Below, in pieces: positions 1-8,990 of a stretch of 64,000 nucleotides of DNA (positions within the stretch are counted from its first letter, which is position 1; each line of letters opens with the position of its first letter). The stretch is taken from positions 1,116,001-1,180,000 of the forward strand of contig OW818686.1 of NCBI GenBank assembly GCA_942493305.1, in the 5' to 3' direction. Source of the stretch: UBA7672 sp030824255 (GTDB lineage Bacteria > Pseudomonadota > Alphaproteobacteria > Caulobacterales > Hyphomonadaceae). Position numbers and translations under genes: made by a program. Below the pieces are notes generated by a model that searched no databases, was not told the DNA's origin, and saw only the letters and a program-made list of their open reading frames with translations.

Positions 1-906
1 GTAGAGAGAGCCGGCGTTGACGACGGGCTGGGCCTCGCGGTCAGCGCAGAGCACGACCAGGAGGTTGGACACCATCGCAGCCTTGCGCTCGTCATCCAGC
101 GTGACGATGTCGCGCTCGGAGAGTTGCTGCAGGGCGCTTTCGACCATCGAGACCGCACCATGCACGATCTTCGCGCGAGCTTCGAGCACGGCTTCGGCCT
201 GCTGACGGCGAAGCATCGAGGATGCGATCTCCGGTGCGTAGGCAAGGTGCGAGATGCGCGCCTCATCAATGGTGACGCCCGCAACATCGACACGCTCGTT
301 CAACCTTGCCTGCAGCATCTCGCCAACCTTCACGCCATCGGCGCGCAGTGTGGGCTCGTCGCCCTCGCCGTGGTCATAGGCAAAGTGGGAGGTGATCTCG
401 CGCAGCGAGGTTTCGACCTGGATGTTGACGAAGGTGTCGTAGTCGTCGACGTCGAACAGCGCCTGCGCCGTGTCGACCACACGCCAGACGATGACGGCGG
501 CGATCTCGATCGGGTTGCCCTTCTTGTCGTTCACCTTGAGGGTTTCTGAGGTCACGTTGCGCACGCGCAGCGAGATCTTCTTGCGCGAATACCAGGGGAT
601 GACCCAACGCAGGCCGGGCCGCTTGTCCGTGCCCTTGTAGTTGCCGAACAGCGTGATCGCCGCGCTCTCGTTCTGCTGCAGCGAATAGAGACCCGAGAGA
701 ATCAGGATCGAGGCGAGCAACACCACCGCCGCGCCGATGATGCAGGCGGCGACCAGCATGCCATCACCACCGGATTCCGCGGTCATGATGCCCTGGAAGC
801 CCAACCAGGCCGACAGGAAGAAGCCGGCGATGGCCAGGATCAGCAGGAAGCCGCCGGCCATTGTCGAGGTCGACTTCTCTTGTGTCTTCTTGTGGCTGGT
901 AGGCAT
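1..906 (-). CDS. SPFH/band-7 domain membrane protein (3' end outside window)
   Basis: Partial gene: 302 codons are present and the reading frame stays open to the window edge, so the C-terminus is missing. The start at 906 is preceded by a GGAGGG ribosome site at 911-917. Two membrane segments are visible at about residues 17-38 and 50-74, followed by an SPFH (prohibitin/stomatin) domain from about residue 77, with the typical stretch NESAAITLFGNYKG and then VRVRNVTSETLKVNDKKGNPIEI-like strands. SPFH proteins oligomerise at membranes and scaffold microdomains or proteases. The upstream region holds a 28-bp palindrome and a divergent small membrane protein, suggesting shared control. The SPFH assignment is firm; the cellular role is not known. 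Confidence 0.88.
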   Translation of the reverse strand, partial: MPTSHKKTQEKSTSTMAGGFLLILAIAGFFLSAWLGFQGIMTAESGGDGMLVAACIIGAAVVLLASILILSGLYSLQQNESAAITLFGNYKGTDKRPGLRWVIPWYSRKKISLRVRNVTSETLKVNDKKGNPIEIAAVIVWRVVDTAQALFDVDDYDTFVNIQVETSLREITSHFAYDHGEGDEPTLRADGVKVGEMLQARLNERVDVAGVTIDEARISHLAYAPEIASSMLRRQQAEAVLEARAKIVHGAVSMVESALQQLSERDIVTLDDERKAAMVSNLLVVLCADREAQPVVNAGSLY

Positions 907-921
907 GCGTCCCTCCAAAGG

Positions 922-949
922 AATATCGAAGTGATATCACTTTGATATT
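922..949. promoter_or_regulatory. 28-bp palindrome in divergent SPFH / small-protein promoter region
   Basis: Positions 922-949 form an inverted repeat with one mismatched pair (928/943). The core is AAGTGATATCACTT and both flanks carry ATATC/GATAT. It lies 15 bp upstream of the SPFH start codon and 52 bp upstream of the divergent small ORF at 1002, which is where an operator for a dimeric or tetrameric repressor would sit. I do not recognise the binding protein; no regulator gene is visible nearby, although one could lie beyond the left edge in the SPFH operon. Confidence 0.6.
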
Positions 950-1001
950 GACGACGGCCATTGTCAAGGACATGTTTGGGCGGAAATCGAAGGAGAGCCA
1001 C

Positions 1002-1103
1002 ATGATCATGATGCGCCGCAGTCCATGGATGATCGCCGTGATCGGCATCACGCTCTGCTTCGGAGTTGGACTTCTGATCGGCCAGTACATCTTCGCCGCC
1101 TGA
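1002..1103 (+). CDS. 33-residue single-span membrane protein
   Basis: A 33-codon ORF with a strong AGGAGAG ribosome site at 991-997. The product starts MIMMRRSPWM and continues as one hydrophobic segment (about residues 10-32) with a GxxxG-type glycine pattern, ending FAA. Positive residues before the helix predict N-in topology. It is divergent from the SPFH gene across a palindromic site and is followed after 38 bp by the alpha/beta hydrolase gene, so it may lead that operon. Very small ORFs can be chance, but the ribosome site, hydrophobicity and placement support a real gene. Function unknown. Confidence 0.6.
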   Translation: MIMMRRSPWMIAVIGITLCFGVGLLIGQYIFAA

Positions 1104-1141
1104 ACTTCACCGACTGAGCTTTGTCCCCGGGGGACTAACCC

Positions 1142-2473
1142 ATGACCATGCCGATGATCGTTCTGCTTCTCGCGGCGGCCGCAGCAACTCTGATGGTGTT
1201 GCTGATCGTGGTGGCCGTGGCGCAGAGCCTCAACAAGACGGGCACGCCGACGCCAGCTGAAACCGCGGCCGCCGCGGCCGCGTCAGTCGTCGCCGCTGTC
1301 GCAGCCCATACTGGCAAAACGGACAGCGTGTCCGCTCAGGTCCCTGCGCACAAGCATGGCAGGTCGCCGAAATCCGCCAGGGCCTTTGTCTCCACCGCCC
1401 CTGCCAACCGGGCCGCTGCCCACAAGCGTCACACGACCAAGGGCGCGGCAAAGGAAGCGGCCATCGCCGCGCAGGATACACAGAAGCAAGGCAAGGACGC
1501 TTTCGCAGGCTTTGCCCTGATTGGCGGCGCAATCGCCGTCATCGGCGGCGTGGTGAGCTTTGTTGCCGATTTCAACGATGGCGACATTGCCCCCGAGATC
1601 AAGGAACTCACCGCCGGCGCCCTGCACGGCACGCTGGTGAACGCACGCAACAGCGATCCCGTCGTTCTCATCGTGCCCGGCTCCGGCCCGACCGATCGCG
1701 ACGGCAATAATCCGATGGGCGTGAACGCCAACACCTATCGCATACTCGCCGACGAACTGATCGAGGAGCGCATCGCCACAGTGCGCATCGACAAGCGCGG
1801 CATGTTCGCAAGCCGCGACGCAGGCGATGCCAACGCGGTATCGCCCGATATCTACGCAGCCGACATCCACGCCTGGATCGATGCCATCAAGGTGGAGCGC
1901 GGAGAAGGCTCGGGGTGCATCTTCCTGATGGGCCATTCCGAAGGCGCGCTGATGGCCTCGCGCGCAGCAGCCGGTCGCGACGATGTCTGCGGACTTATTC
2001 TGGTCGCCGCCATGGGTCGGCCGATGGGACATGTCATCCGCGAACAGCTTGCCGCGAACCCCGCCAACGCGCCAATCATGGACGAGGCCCTCGCCGCGCT
2101 CGCCGAGATCGAGGCTGGCCGCCATGTGGACGTGACCAGCATGACGCCCGCACTCGTGCCGCTGTTTGCGCCTGCGGTGCAGGACTACCTGATCTCCGTT
2201 ATAAATATCGACCCCGTCGAGGTCCTGCGCGCTGCAGACAAGGAGGCGCTGGTCATCCAGGGCGATCGCGACATGCAGGTGTCGGTTGCGGACGCCCGTC
2301 TGCTGGATGCGGTTCGGAACACCGACCTGCGTATCATCGAGGGGATGAACCACGTGCTCAAGTCAGCGCCCGAGGATCGTAGCGGGAACCTTGCCACCTA
2401 TGGCGAGCCTGACCTGCCGCTGGCAGACGATCTGGTCCGCCGAATCCGCCGCTTCGTGAAGGACAACGACTGA
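1142..2473 (+). CDS. Membrane-anchored alpha/beta hydrolase
   Basis: A 443-residue protein. Residues about 5-28 form an N-terminal anchor, followed by an Ala-rich low-complexity linker, a second hydrophobic segment near 121-143, and then an alpha/beta hydrolase domain. The domain opens with VVLIVPGSGPTDRDGNNP, the oxyanion-loop signature of the serine aminopeptidase S33/YcjY-like group. The likely triad is Ser266 in GHSEGA, Asp377 in QGDRDMQV and His404 in GMNHVL. The catalytic domain probably faces the periplasm, but topology with two segments is uncertain. The stop codon overlaps the start of the next gene by one base (TGATG), so the two are translationally coupled. Substrate unknown. Confidence 0.85.
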   Translation: MTMPMIVLLLAAAAATLMVLLIVVAVAQSLNKTGTPTPAETAAAAAASVVAAVAAHTGKTDSVSAQVPAHKHGRSPKSARAFVSTAPANRAAAHKRHTTKGAAKEAAIAAQDTQKQGKDAFAGFALIGGAIAVIGGVVSFVADFNDGDIAPEIKELTAGALHGTLVNARNSDPVVLIVPGSGPTDRDGNNPMGVNANTYRILADELIEERIATVRIDKRGMFASRDAGDANAVSPDIYAADIHAWIDAIKVERGEGSGCIFLMGHSEGALMASRAAAGRDDVCGLILVAAMGRPMGHVIREQLAANPANAPIMDEALAALAEIEAGRHVDVTSMTPALVPLFAPAVQDYLISVINIDPVEVLRAADKEALVIQGDRDMQVSVADARLLDAVRNTDLRIIEGMNHVLKSAPEDRSGNLATYGEPDLPLADDLVRRIRRFVKDND

Positions 2474-2916
2474 TGGCTCGCTCGAGCTCGCGCGCGGCGA
2501 AGACTTATCGCTCGAAGGTCGATCTCTGGCTTGTCGCCATCATCGGCGCTTCACTGGTCGCAGCCATCATTGGCGTCGCCATCGCGGGCCTGCAGGAAGG
2601 CCCGATGCGTTTCACACAGGGCTTTTTCGTGCTGCTCGGCGTGTTCGGCTTTCTGGTGTGGACCTTGATGACCACGCACTACACGCTCGAAGGCCGCGAA
2701 CTGATCGTGCGCTCCGGCCCCTTCACCTGGCGCATCGGCATCGACGACATCACGAGCATCGAAAAGCCGGGCGTCTGGCTGCAATCAGGCTCAAGCCCCG
2801 CCCTGTCGATGGACCGGCTTGTGGTAAGCTATGGCAACAACAAGCGCGTGATGATCTCGCCGGCCGAGAAAGAAAAATTCCTGGCGGACCTCAGGGCCCG
2901 CCAGAAATCTGCCTAG
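2473..2916 (+). CDS. Two-span membrane protein with bacterial PH domain (bPH_6-like)
   Basis: A 147-residue protein with membrane segments at about 17-38 and 50-68 followed by a compact beta-rich domain. The run THYTLEGRELIVRSGPFTWRI, then IDDITSIE, SSPALSMDRLVVSYG and MISPAEKEKFLADL matches the bacterial PH family PF06713 (YokE-like, bPH_6). It overlaps the hydrolase stop codon and is probably co-transcribed with it. Bacterial PH domains mostly mediate membrane or protein contacts, and no enzymatic residues are visible. It ends 10 bp before the convergent DUF6351 gene. Confidence 0.8.
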   Translation: MARSSSRAAKTYRSKVDLWLVAIIGASLVAAIIGVAIAGLQEGPMRFTQGFFVLLGVFGFLVWTLMTTHYTLEGRELIVRSGPFTWRIGIDDITSIEKPGVWLQSGSSPALSMDRLVVSYGNNKRVMISPAEKEKFLADLRARQKSA

Positions 2917-2926
2917 TCGTTCTGGC

Positions 2927-5068
2927 CTAATACTTCCGATAGGCGCCTTGGATCAGTGAATAGCCGACACTGGGCTTGCTCCAGTCGCAAACGCCGCCCG
3001 GGAAGATCTTTCTGAGACGCGTCTGCTGCGCCTTCGAGAACGTCGCGTCGTAGTCAGCCACGTTTACCGGCTTGAGCTCGCACTTCATGACGTCGTTGGC
3101 GACAGGCGCGCCGGCGATGAGACGCGGCTCAAGATGGATAGGGTAAGTCTTGTTCCAGGATGTTGAGGCATCCCAGCTTGCAACCTCGTTCACGCGCTTG
3201 CCGTCAGGCGTCCAGTAAGCGTCGACTGCATCCGCAGGCTTGTGCTTCACCACCTTGGCAGGCGTAAGAGCGGCCGTATCAGCAGCCATGGCGTCAAGCC
3301 ACTTCGTCATCGTGTCGAGCGCGATGGGCGCCAAGTCGACCGTTGCGGGCTTGCCCTGACCGGGCGCACGGTCGGCGACCCAGATCACCTGGTTGGCCGA
3401 GGAGCCCGTCGCCTTTTCCAGGCGCGCGCGAATGGTGAGATCGCGATGCCGGTCATGGATGTCACCGGGCGTCGTGGTGTCGGTATAGCCGCGATAGTTG
3501 AGCATCGGCACGAGATCGAGATTCCTGAAGGTGTTGAACGTGCCGGAGGCGTAGATGGCCGTGATAGCTTCCGTGTCGCCCACAGTGCGCTTCGACGAGA
3601 AGCCACCGTCAATGTCGTTGCCGCCGATCTTCTCGTTGAGCGTGAGGAATTCCTCGACCGAGATCACGCCATCATTGAGCGACTTTAGACCGTACTGGAT
3701 ACCGATGTTGTCGATGGGGCGAAGGGCAAAGCCCGTCTTCGGGTCGCGGCCATAGATGTTGACACGCATTTCCTGCGTCGTGCAGCGGACCCCCTTGGGA
3801 TTTTTCTTTGGATCGTAGATCAGCGACTTGTCGGAGATCGCGCAGCCATCCGCGAACCCGGCCTGGATGGTGCGCACGAAGGAGCGTTCCCACGAGCCGC
3901 ACGTGCCGGGGCTGTAGCCCGCCACGGCGGTTTTCTTGTCGTCGCTCCACGACTTGCCAGCGGACGAGCGCCAGAAATTCTGCAGCAGGCCGCAGTCGGC
4001 GGTCTGCATCGAGCTGTCGGGGAAGCTGAGCGAGGGTTGCAGGCCATCGAGCAGGCCCGGATACATCTGCGTGATCGTCATCTGCTGGATGGCGCCGCCG
4101 GAGCCGCCGGTGCCGACTGTCCATTTCGGGACGCCGTAGGTCTCGACGAAATGCTCCTTGAGCATCATCAGCGTTTCGCCCTGCAGCACCTGATTGCAGT
4201 GCTGCTGGTTCACCAGCTCGGTTGAGTTCATGTAGGCGAAGCCGCGCGACAGGTAGAGATCGGACAGGATCGACTGCGCAGTATTGGCGCCCTGGTTGTA
4301 TTGCGTGCCGCAGCCGCCGCCGAAGGTGACGGCGAGACGCTTGTTCCAGCCCTCCCCCGCAACGCCGTTGGTCGCCGGATCATCGAGAACCGCGAGGCGA
4401 TAGATCGACCGGTTGATGACGCCGCTCTCGACGCGGACGATGTAAGGCACGGTGCGGCCATCAATCGTGGTCGTGGTTGCCAGATCGGCGGGACGCGCGG
4501 CTTTCGGATCTGCCAGCGCCTTGAACTGCGTGGCGGCCATGCCCGTGCCAATCGCGGGGCCGGTGGATTTGTAGAACCACTCGAACTTCGTCGGCGCGGA
4601 ACAGTTGGCGTCGGTCGGCGCGCCGAGGCCCGATTGCTCCGTGCGGCATTCGTAGGGCGTCATGTGCGGGCCGGAGAGGATGGGGCCCGTGACGGGATGG
4701 TTGATCAGCGGCTGGCTAACCGAATAGCCAGTTGGCCCCCTCACCTGCAGCCAGTTGGCGCCAGTATCGAGGCCCGCAACCATACCGCGCAATGTGTTGC
4801 TTGCCTGGTCGAACTTCAGGGGCGTCACAAGCTCTCGGCCGTTGAGCGAGACTTTCAGTTCGCTGGCCTTCGCGCCTTCCCTTGCCTTGATCTCGACCAG
4901 CGCATCCCCGCCGGACACAAGATCATAGCGCGAGGACAGGACATCGACCGAGACCTTGCCGGGCGACGACGCGCCCGACTGTGAAAGGGCGGGCGCCGCA
5001 ACCAGCGCGGCAATCGCCAGCGCACCCGCGGCGCACCCGGCAAGCACACGTATCCTGACCTGTGACAT
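2927..5068 (-). CDS. Secreted DUF6351 family protein (alpha/beta-hydrolase-like)
   Basis: A 713-residue protein with a clear signal peptide (residues 1-29, AALVAAPALS then mature SGASSPG) and a GGGAGAG-type ribosome site 8 bp before the start. The N-terminal 110 residues look like an Ig-like beta domain. The rest has the DUF6351 features: TPYECRTEQSGLG, the TFGGGCGTQYNQG segment and a nucleophile-elbow motif GTGGSGGA with Ser323. Many paired cysteines fit a periplasmic or extracellular location. Members are uncharacterised; the elbow motif suggests an esterase or depolymerase, but this is inference. It appears monocistronic. Confidence 0.75.
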   Translation of the reverse strand: MSQVRIRVLAGCAAGALAIAALVAAPALSQSGASSPGKVSVDVLSSRYDLVSGGDALVEIKAREGAKASELKVSLNGRELVTPLKFDQASNTLRGMVAGLDTGANWLQVRGPTGYSVSQPLINHPVTGPILSGPHMTPYECRTEQSGLGAPTDANCSAPTKFEWFYKSTGPAIGTGMAATQFKALADPKAARPADLATTTTIDGRTVPYIVRVESGVINRSIYRLAVLDDPATNGVAGEGWNKRLAVTFGGGCGTQYNQGANTAQSILSDLYLSRGFAYMNSTELVNQQHCNQVLQGETLMMLKEHFVETYGVPKWTVGTGGSGGAIQQMTITQMYPGLLDGLQPSLSFPDSSMQTADCGLLQNFWRSSAGKSWSDDKKTAVAGYSPGTCGSWERSFVRTIQAGFADGCAISDKSLIYDPKKNPKGVRCTTQEMRVNIYGRDPKTGFALRPIDNIGIQYGLKSLNDGVISVEEFLTLNEKIGGNDIDGGFSSKRTVGDTEAITAIYASGTFNTFRNLDLVPMLNYRGYTDTTTPGDIHDRHRDLTIRARLEKATGSSANQVIWVADRAPGQGKPATVDLAPIALDTMTKWLDAMAADTAALTPAKVVKHKPADAVDAYWTPDGKRVNEVASWDASTSWNKTYPIHLEPRLIAGAPVANDVMKCELKPVNVADYDATFSKAQQTRLRKIFPGGVCDWSKPSVGYSLIQGAYRKY

Positions 5069-5172
5069 TGATTTCTCTCCCGCCGAGATTCGCCGTTTTC
5101 CGGCTTCTTGTTGGGGAGGAGTTTAGCGCGGCCGCCGCTGTTGTCAGGCACAAATCGGTGAGCGGTGGGGGG

Positions 5173-5994
5173 CTACTCCCCTTCCTTCATGCAGGCATTG
5201 TACCCGCTGGCCTCCATTTGCAGCCCCGTCGCGCTACCGCTTGGCAGGCCTGCCTCCTTCCAGCATCGGGCGCGACGTTCTGAGTACAGTCGTTGCGGAA
5301 TGTAGTGGTATCTCATCCGGATCGCGGCGACCTGTTTTGCGCTCATGCCCATTCTGCAGGTCGCGACATCGCCATTGACCTCGAAGGCAGGTGGCGCGAA
5401 CACCCGCATCGTCTCCAGGAAATCCTCGCGGATGTCTTCCTGCGACATCCCCTCGGTGTCTTCCTTCTGGAGCAGCGAGTCCGAAAGCTTTCGCGTTACG
5501 GGCGGATCGAACACGAAAGATGTGAGATCCTCGCGTCCAAGCTCTTCGACCTGCTCCGGCTCATAATCGACGAAGGGGTCGCCACAGGTTGCGAAGCCTC
5601 CGCCCCGCACGGGATAGAGCGGATCGAACGAGTACTTGTGATGATAGAGCTGGTCGCCTGCCTGGATGAGATAGATCACGGGCCGTTCAGCATGCGCGAA
5701 ACGCGGATATCCGTAGTGATCGTAGACGACGAAGTCGATGATATCGCCCTCGAACTTGCCCTCGAGAAGCTCGACGATCCGGTAGCGTGCGTGGAAACGC
5801 AGATCCATGCAGATGTCTCCATCTGCACAGATAAAGCCAACCTCATCGACCGCGATCTTTTCACCGACGAAAGCGATCGTCTGCCCCGGCTCGCCGCCGG
5901 TCATCTGATACTTGAAATCCGGAATATCGGTGTCTGTGTCCAGCGAGGCGCACGCCGCAGCAAGGAGACACCATCCTAGCCAGAGGAAACGCAT
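5173..5994 (-). CDS. Hypothetical lipoprotein
   Basis: A 273-residue protein when started at 5994. The open frame continues upstream to about 6360, but that part runs antisense over the infB terminator and the end of infB, and the ATG at 5994 is followed by a lipoprotein signal (RFLWLGWCLLAAACAS, lipid-acceptor Cys15). The mature part has several cysteines (CADGDICMDL, FATCGDPF, NDCTQNVCLNGG-like pairs are not complete) and no domain I recognise. It resembles small Cys-rich secreted proteins of unknown function. It is followed in its own direction by the convergent-free gap before the DUF6351 start. Confidence 0.7.
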   Translation of the reverse strand: MRFLWLGWCLLAAACASLDTDTDIPDFKYQMTGGEPGQTIAFVGEKIAVDEVGFICADGDICMDLRFHARYRIVELLEGKFEGDIIDFVVYDHYGYPRFAHAERPVIYLIQAGDQLYHHKYSFDPLYPVRGGGFATCGDPFVDYEPEQVEELGREDLTSFVFDPPVTRKLSDSLLQKEDTEGMSQEDIREDFLETMRVFAPPAFEVNGDVATCRMGMSAKQVAAIRMRYHYIPQRLYSERRARCWKEAGLPSGSATGLQMEASGYNACMKEGE

Positions 5995-6070
5995 GCTGAC
6001 CCCCGAAATCGTCCGGTTGCAGCTGCAGTCTGAATGAGACCTCGCCGGGGGACAAGGACTCCTGAGCCCG

Positions 6071-6103
6071 CAAAAGAAAAAGCCTCCCGCGCGCGCGAGG
6101 CTT
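6071..6103 (-). terminator. Rho-independent terminator after infB
   Basis: On the minus strand the hairpin AGCCTC/GAGGCT (6081-6086 with 6097-6102, GC-rich loop) is followed by a T-rich tract (complement of 6071-6080). It lies 26 bp beyond the infB stop codon and closes the rimP-nusA-ylxR-infB operon. Confidence 0.85.
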
Positions 6104-6128
6104 CTCCTGAACGTCAGTCTTCGATCTG

Positions 6129-8990
6129 CTACTCCAGACGGCGTTCGATCAGCTCGACCTGGAAGCATTCGATCTGGTCGCCTTCGCGGATGTCCTGGTA
6201 GTTGGCGAAGGCCATGCCGCATTCCATGCCCTGCTTCACTTCGGGGACTTCGTCCTTGAAGCGCTTCAGGATGGACAGCGTACCTTCGTGGATCACCACG
6301 TTGTCGCGTAGCAGGCGGACGCCCGAACCACGACGCACGATGCCTTCCGAGACGCGGCAACCGGCAACCTTGCCAGCCTTCGAGATGTTGAAGATCTGCA
6401 GGATTTCCGCGTAACCAAGGAATGTCTCGCGACGTTCCGGCGCCAGCATGCCCGACAGGGTGTTCTTCACATCGTCGATCAGATTGTAAATGATCGAGTA
6501 GTAACGGATCTCGACGCCTTCACGTTCTGCAAGGTCACGCGCCTGCTTGTTGGCGCGGACGTTGAACGCGATGATCGGCGCGCTGGCGCTGATCGCGAGC
6601 TGGACGTCGCTTTCCGAGATACCGCCGACAGCGCCGAGAACCACGCGGGCGCGGACCTCTTCGGTCGACAGCTTCTCGAGCGATTGCGTGATGGCTTCAA
6701 CCGATCCCTGCACGTCGCCCTTGACGATGAAGATCGCTTCCTTGAGGCCGCCCTGGCCGGCAGAGCCACCCTCTTTAAGTCGCGACAGCATCTGCTCAAG
6801 AGAGGTGCCAGCGCGTTGCGCCGGGCCGCTCTTGTTGCGCTTCGTGCGGAGACGATAATCCGTGATCTCGCGCGCGCGGGCTTCGCTATCCACGACTACG
6901 AGCTGATCGCCCGGATCGGGAGAGCCATCGAGGCCCAGAACTTCGACCGGCGTTGCCGGGCGGGCGTCTTCGACCTGTTGGCCGCGCTCGTTCGAGAGCG
7001 CTTTCACACGACCCCACTGGCCGCCCGCCACGACGATGTCGCCGCGCTTGAGCGTGCCGCGCCGCACGAGAACAGTCGCCACCGAGCCCCTGCCCTTGTC
7101 GAGCTTGGATTCGATGACCACGCCATCCGCGTCGCGATCCGGATTGGCCTTGAGTTCGAGCATCTCGGCCATCGCCGAGATAGTGTCGGTGAGTTCGTCG
7201 AGACCCATCTTCTTGAGCGCCGAAACCTGAACGGCTGGCGTCTGGCCACCCATCGCTTCAACCTGCACGTCGTATTGCAGAAGCTGCGTGAGGACCTTGT
7301 TCGGATCGGCGTCGTGCTTGTCGATCTTGTTGACCGCCACGATGATCGGAGCGCCGGCCGCTTTCGCGTGCTGAATCGCCTCGATCGTTTGCGGCATGAC
7401 ACCGTCGTCCGCCGCCACCACGAGGATGACGATGTCGGTGGCATTGGCGCCACGGGCGCGCATTGACGAGAAGGCCGCGTGGCCCGGCGTGTCGAGGAAG
7501 GTGATCTTCTCGCCGGTCTTGAGCTGAACCTGGTAGGCGCCGATGTGCTGCGTGATGCCGCCGGCCTCGCCCGACACGACATCGGTCTGGCGCAGGGCGT
7601 CGAGCAGCGACGTCTTGCCGTGGTCGACGTGACCCATGACGGTAACGACGGGGGGACGGGACTCGAGGTGGTCGTCGATGTCTTCGACGCCTTCTAGTCC
7701 GATCTCGACGTCGGATTCCGCCACGCGTTTAACGGTGTGGCCGAATTCCTCGACGATGAGCTGCGCCGTGTCGGCGTCCAGCGTATCGGTCGAGCGGACG
7801 AGTTCGCCCTGCTGCATCATGAACTTCACAACGTCGGCCTGGCGCTCGCTCATGCGGTTGGCGAGGTCGGCCACGGTGATCGATTCCGGCAGCACGACTT
7901 CGCGCGACACCTTCTCCGCGCCGCCGCCGGCCATTTTGAGGCGGCGTTCACGCTCGCGTTCGCGGGCGCGTTTCACCGCAGCGTAGGAACGCTGTTTCTC
8001 ATCATCGTCGCCGAGGGCTGCTGAAACAGTGAGCCTGCCCTGACGGCGCTTGGGCTCGTCCTTGCGGGCGGGGCGATCGGCGCCGCCAGCGGGGACATCG
8101 TCGCCAGCCGTCTTGACGCGTTTGACGCGCCCGCCGAGTTCGCTCAGCGGCGTCAGTTCTTCAGGATCCAGCGGGGTAAGCGGACGCGGACCACCACCCG
8201 GACCGCGATTGCCGCCGGGGCCGCCAGGGCCACGCGGACGATCGCCCGAGAAACCACCGGGACGTGCAGCGCCCGGTCCGCCAGGACGGGGGCCGCCAGG
8301 ACCACCGGGGCGCGGACCGCCGGGGCCACCCGGACGCGGGCCGCCAGGGCCGCTCGGACGCGGACGATCTGCATCGGGACGCACGCGAACGACGCCGCCC
8401 GGCGCACGCGGCGGGGCCGCGCGATCGCCAGAGAAACCACCACCGCCCGGACGGGGCGGCGCGCCACGCGCATCGCGCCGGAAATCTGGACGTTCGCCGC
8501 GCTCGGCGCCGGCTCCAGCGCCGCGCGCACCACGGAAGCCCTGGCCTCCATCATCGTCATCGCTGACGACGGGGCTCGCAGCAGCTTCAGCGCGACGCTT
8601 TTCTTCTTCGGCCATGCGACGCGCTTCTTCGGCGCGACGCTTGTTGGCTTCCTCAATCGCTTCCTGTTCGGCGCGACGACGCTCTTCCTCGGCGCGACGC
8701 TGGGCGATGGCCGCCTGACGCGCTTTCAGCTCGGCCTCGGAGAGGCCGGACTTCTGGATCGCCTCCTGAGCCGCGCTGAGCGCGGGCTTTTCAGCGGGCT
8801 TCTCCGGCTCGGCGGGGCGGACGACCTTGGGATTGGCGCCGGGTGTCACCACCACGCGCTTTTTCTTGGTCTCCACCACAACCTGCTTGGAGCGGCCATG
8901 CGAGAAGCTTTGCTTCACGGTGCCTGAGTCCGCCCGCTTGATGGTCAGCGGTCGGCGGCCAGTGTTGTCCGTGTCCTTGGTATCGCTCAT
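6129..8990 (-). CDS. infB: Translation initiation factor IF-2
   Basis: A 953-residue IF-2, the GTPase that places initiator tRNA on the ribosome. The N-terminal third is the poorly conserved part: a charged Glu/Arg/Ala helix (about 75-140) and then an Arg/Gly/Pro-rich stretch with repeated GGPRPGGPG units (about 212-270). The G domain starts with GHVDHGKTSLLD at about residue 453, followed by DTPGHAAF and NKIDK. Domains II-IV follow and the protein ends EERR-like (LIERRLE), as in the family. Its start overlaps the ylxR stop by 4 bp, so translation is coupled. Unlike many alphaproteobacteria, rbfA does not follow; a terminator does. Confidence 0.98.
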   Translation of the reverse strand: MSDTKDTDNTGRRPLTIKRADSGTVKQSFSHGRSKQVVVETKKKRVVVTPGANPKVVRPAEPEKPAEKPALSAAQEAIQKSGLSEAELKARQAAIAQRRAEEERRRAEQEAIEEANKRRAEEARRMAEEEKRRAEAAASPVVSDDDDGGQGFRGARGAGAGAERGERPDFRRDARGAPPRPGGGGFSGDRAAPPRAPGGVVRVRPDADRPRPSGPGGPRPGGPGGPRPGGPGGPRPGGPGAARPGGFSGDRPRGPGGPGGNRGPGGGPRPLTPLDPEELTPLSELGGRVKRVKTAGDDVPAGGADRPARKDEPKRRQGRLTVSAALGDDDEKQRSYAAVKRARERERERRLKMAGGGAEKVSREVVLPESITVADLANRMSERQADVVKFMMQQGELVRSTDTLDADTAQLIVEEFGHTVKRVAESDVEIGLEGVEDIDDHLESRPPVVTVMGHVDHGKTSLLDALRQTDVVSGEAGGITQHIGAYQVQLKTGEKITFLDTPGHAAFSSMRARGANATDIVILVVAADDGVMPQTIEAIQHAKAAGAPIIVAVNKIDKHDADPNKVLTQLLQYDVQVEAMGGQTPAVQVSALKKMGLDELTDTISAMAEMLELKANPDRDADGVVIESKLDKGRGSVATVLVRRGTLKRGDIVVAGGQWGRVKALSNERGQQVEDARPATPVEVLGLDGSPDPGDQLVVVDSEARAREITDYRLRTKRNKSGPAQRAGTSLEQMLSRLKEGGSAGQGGLKEAIFIVKGDVQGSVEAITQSLEKLSTEEVRARVVLGAVGGISESDVQLAISASAPIIAFNVRANKQARDLAEREGVEIRYYSIIYNLIDDVKNTLSGMLAPERRETFLGYAEILQIFNISKAGKVAGCRVSEGIVRRGSGVRLLRDNVVIHEGTLSILKRFKDEVPEVKQGMECGMAFANYQDIREGDQIECFQVELIERRLE
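8255..8345 (-). repeat. In-frame Gly/Pro/Arg tandem repeat in infB
   Basis: Imperfect tandem copies of a GC-rich unit encode consecutive GGPRPGGP peptides in the N-terminal linker of IF-2. This is a coding low-complexity repeat and could vary in copy number between strains. Confidence 0.7.

Noticed and set aside
1283..2353. 356-codon minus-strand ORF opposite the alpha/beta hydrolase
   Set aside because: The plus strand has an intact catalytic triad and signal anchor; the minus frame is His/Gly-rich noise.
5995..6360. N-terminal extension of the lipoprotein gene at 5173-5994
   Set aside because: It would cover the infB terminator and the infB end in antisense, and the lipoprotein signal starts at 5994.
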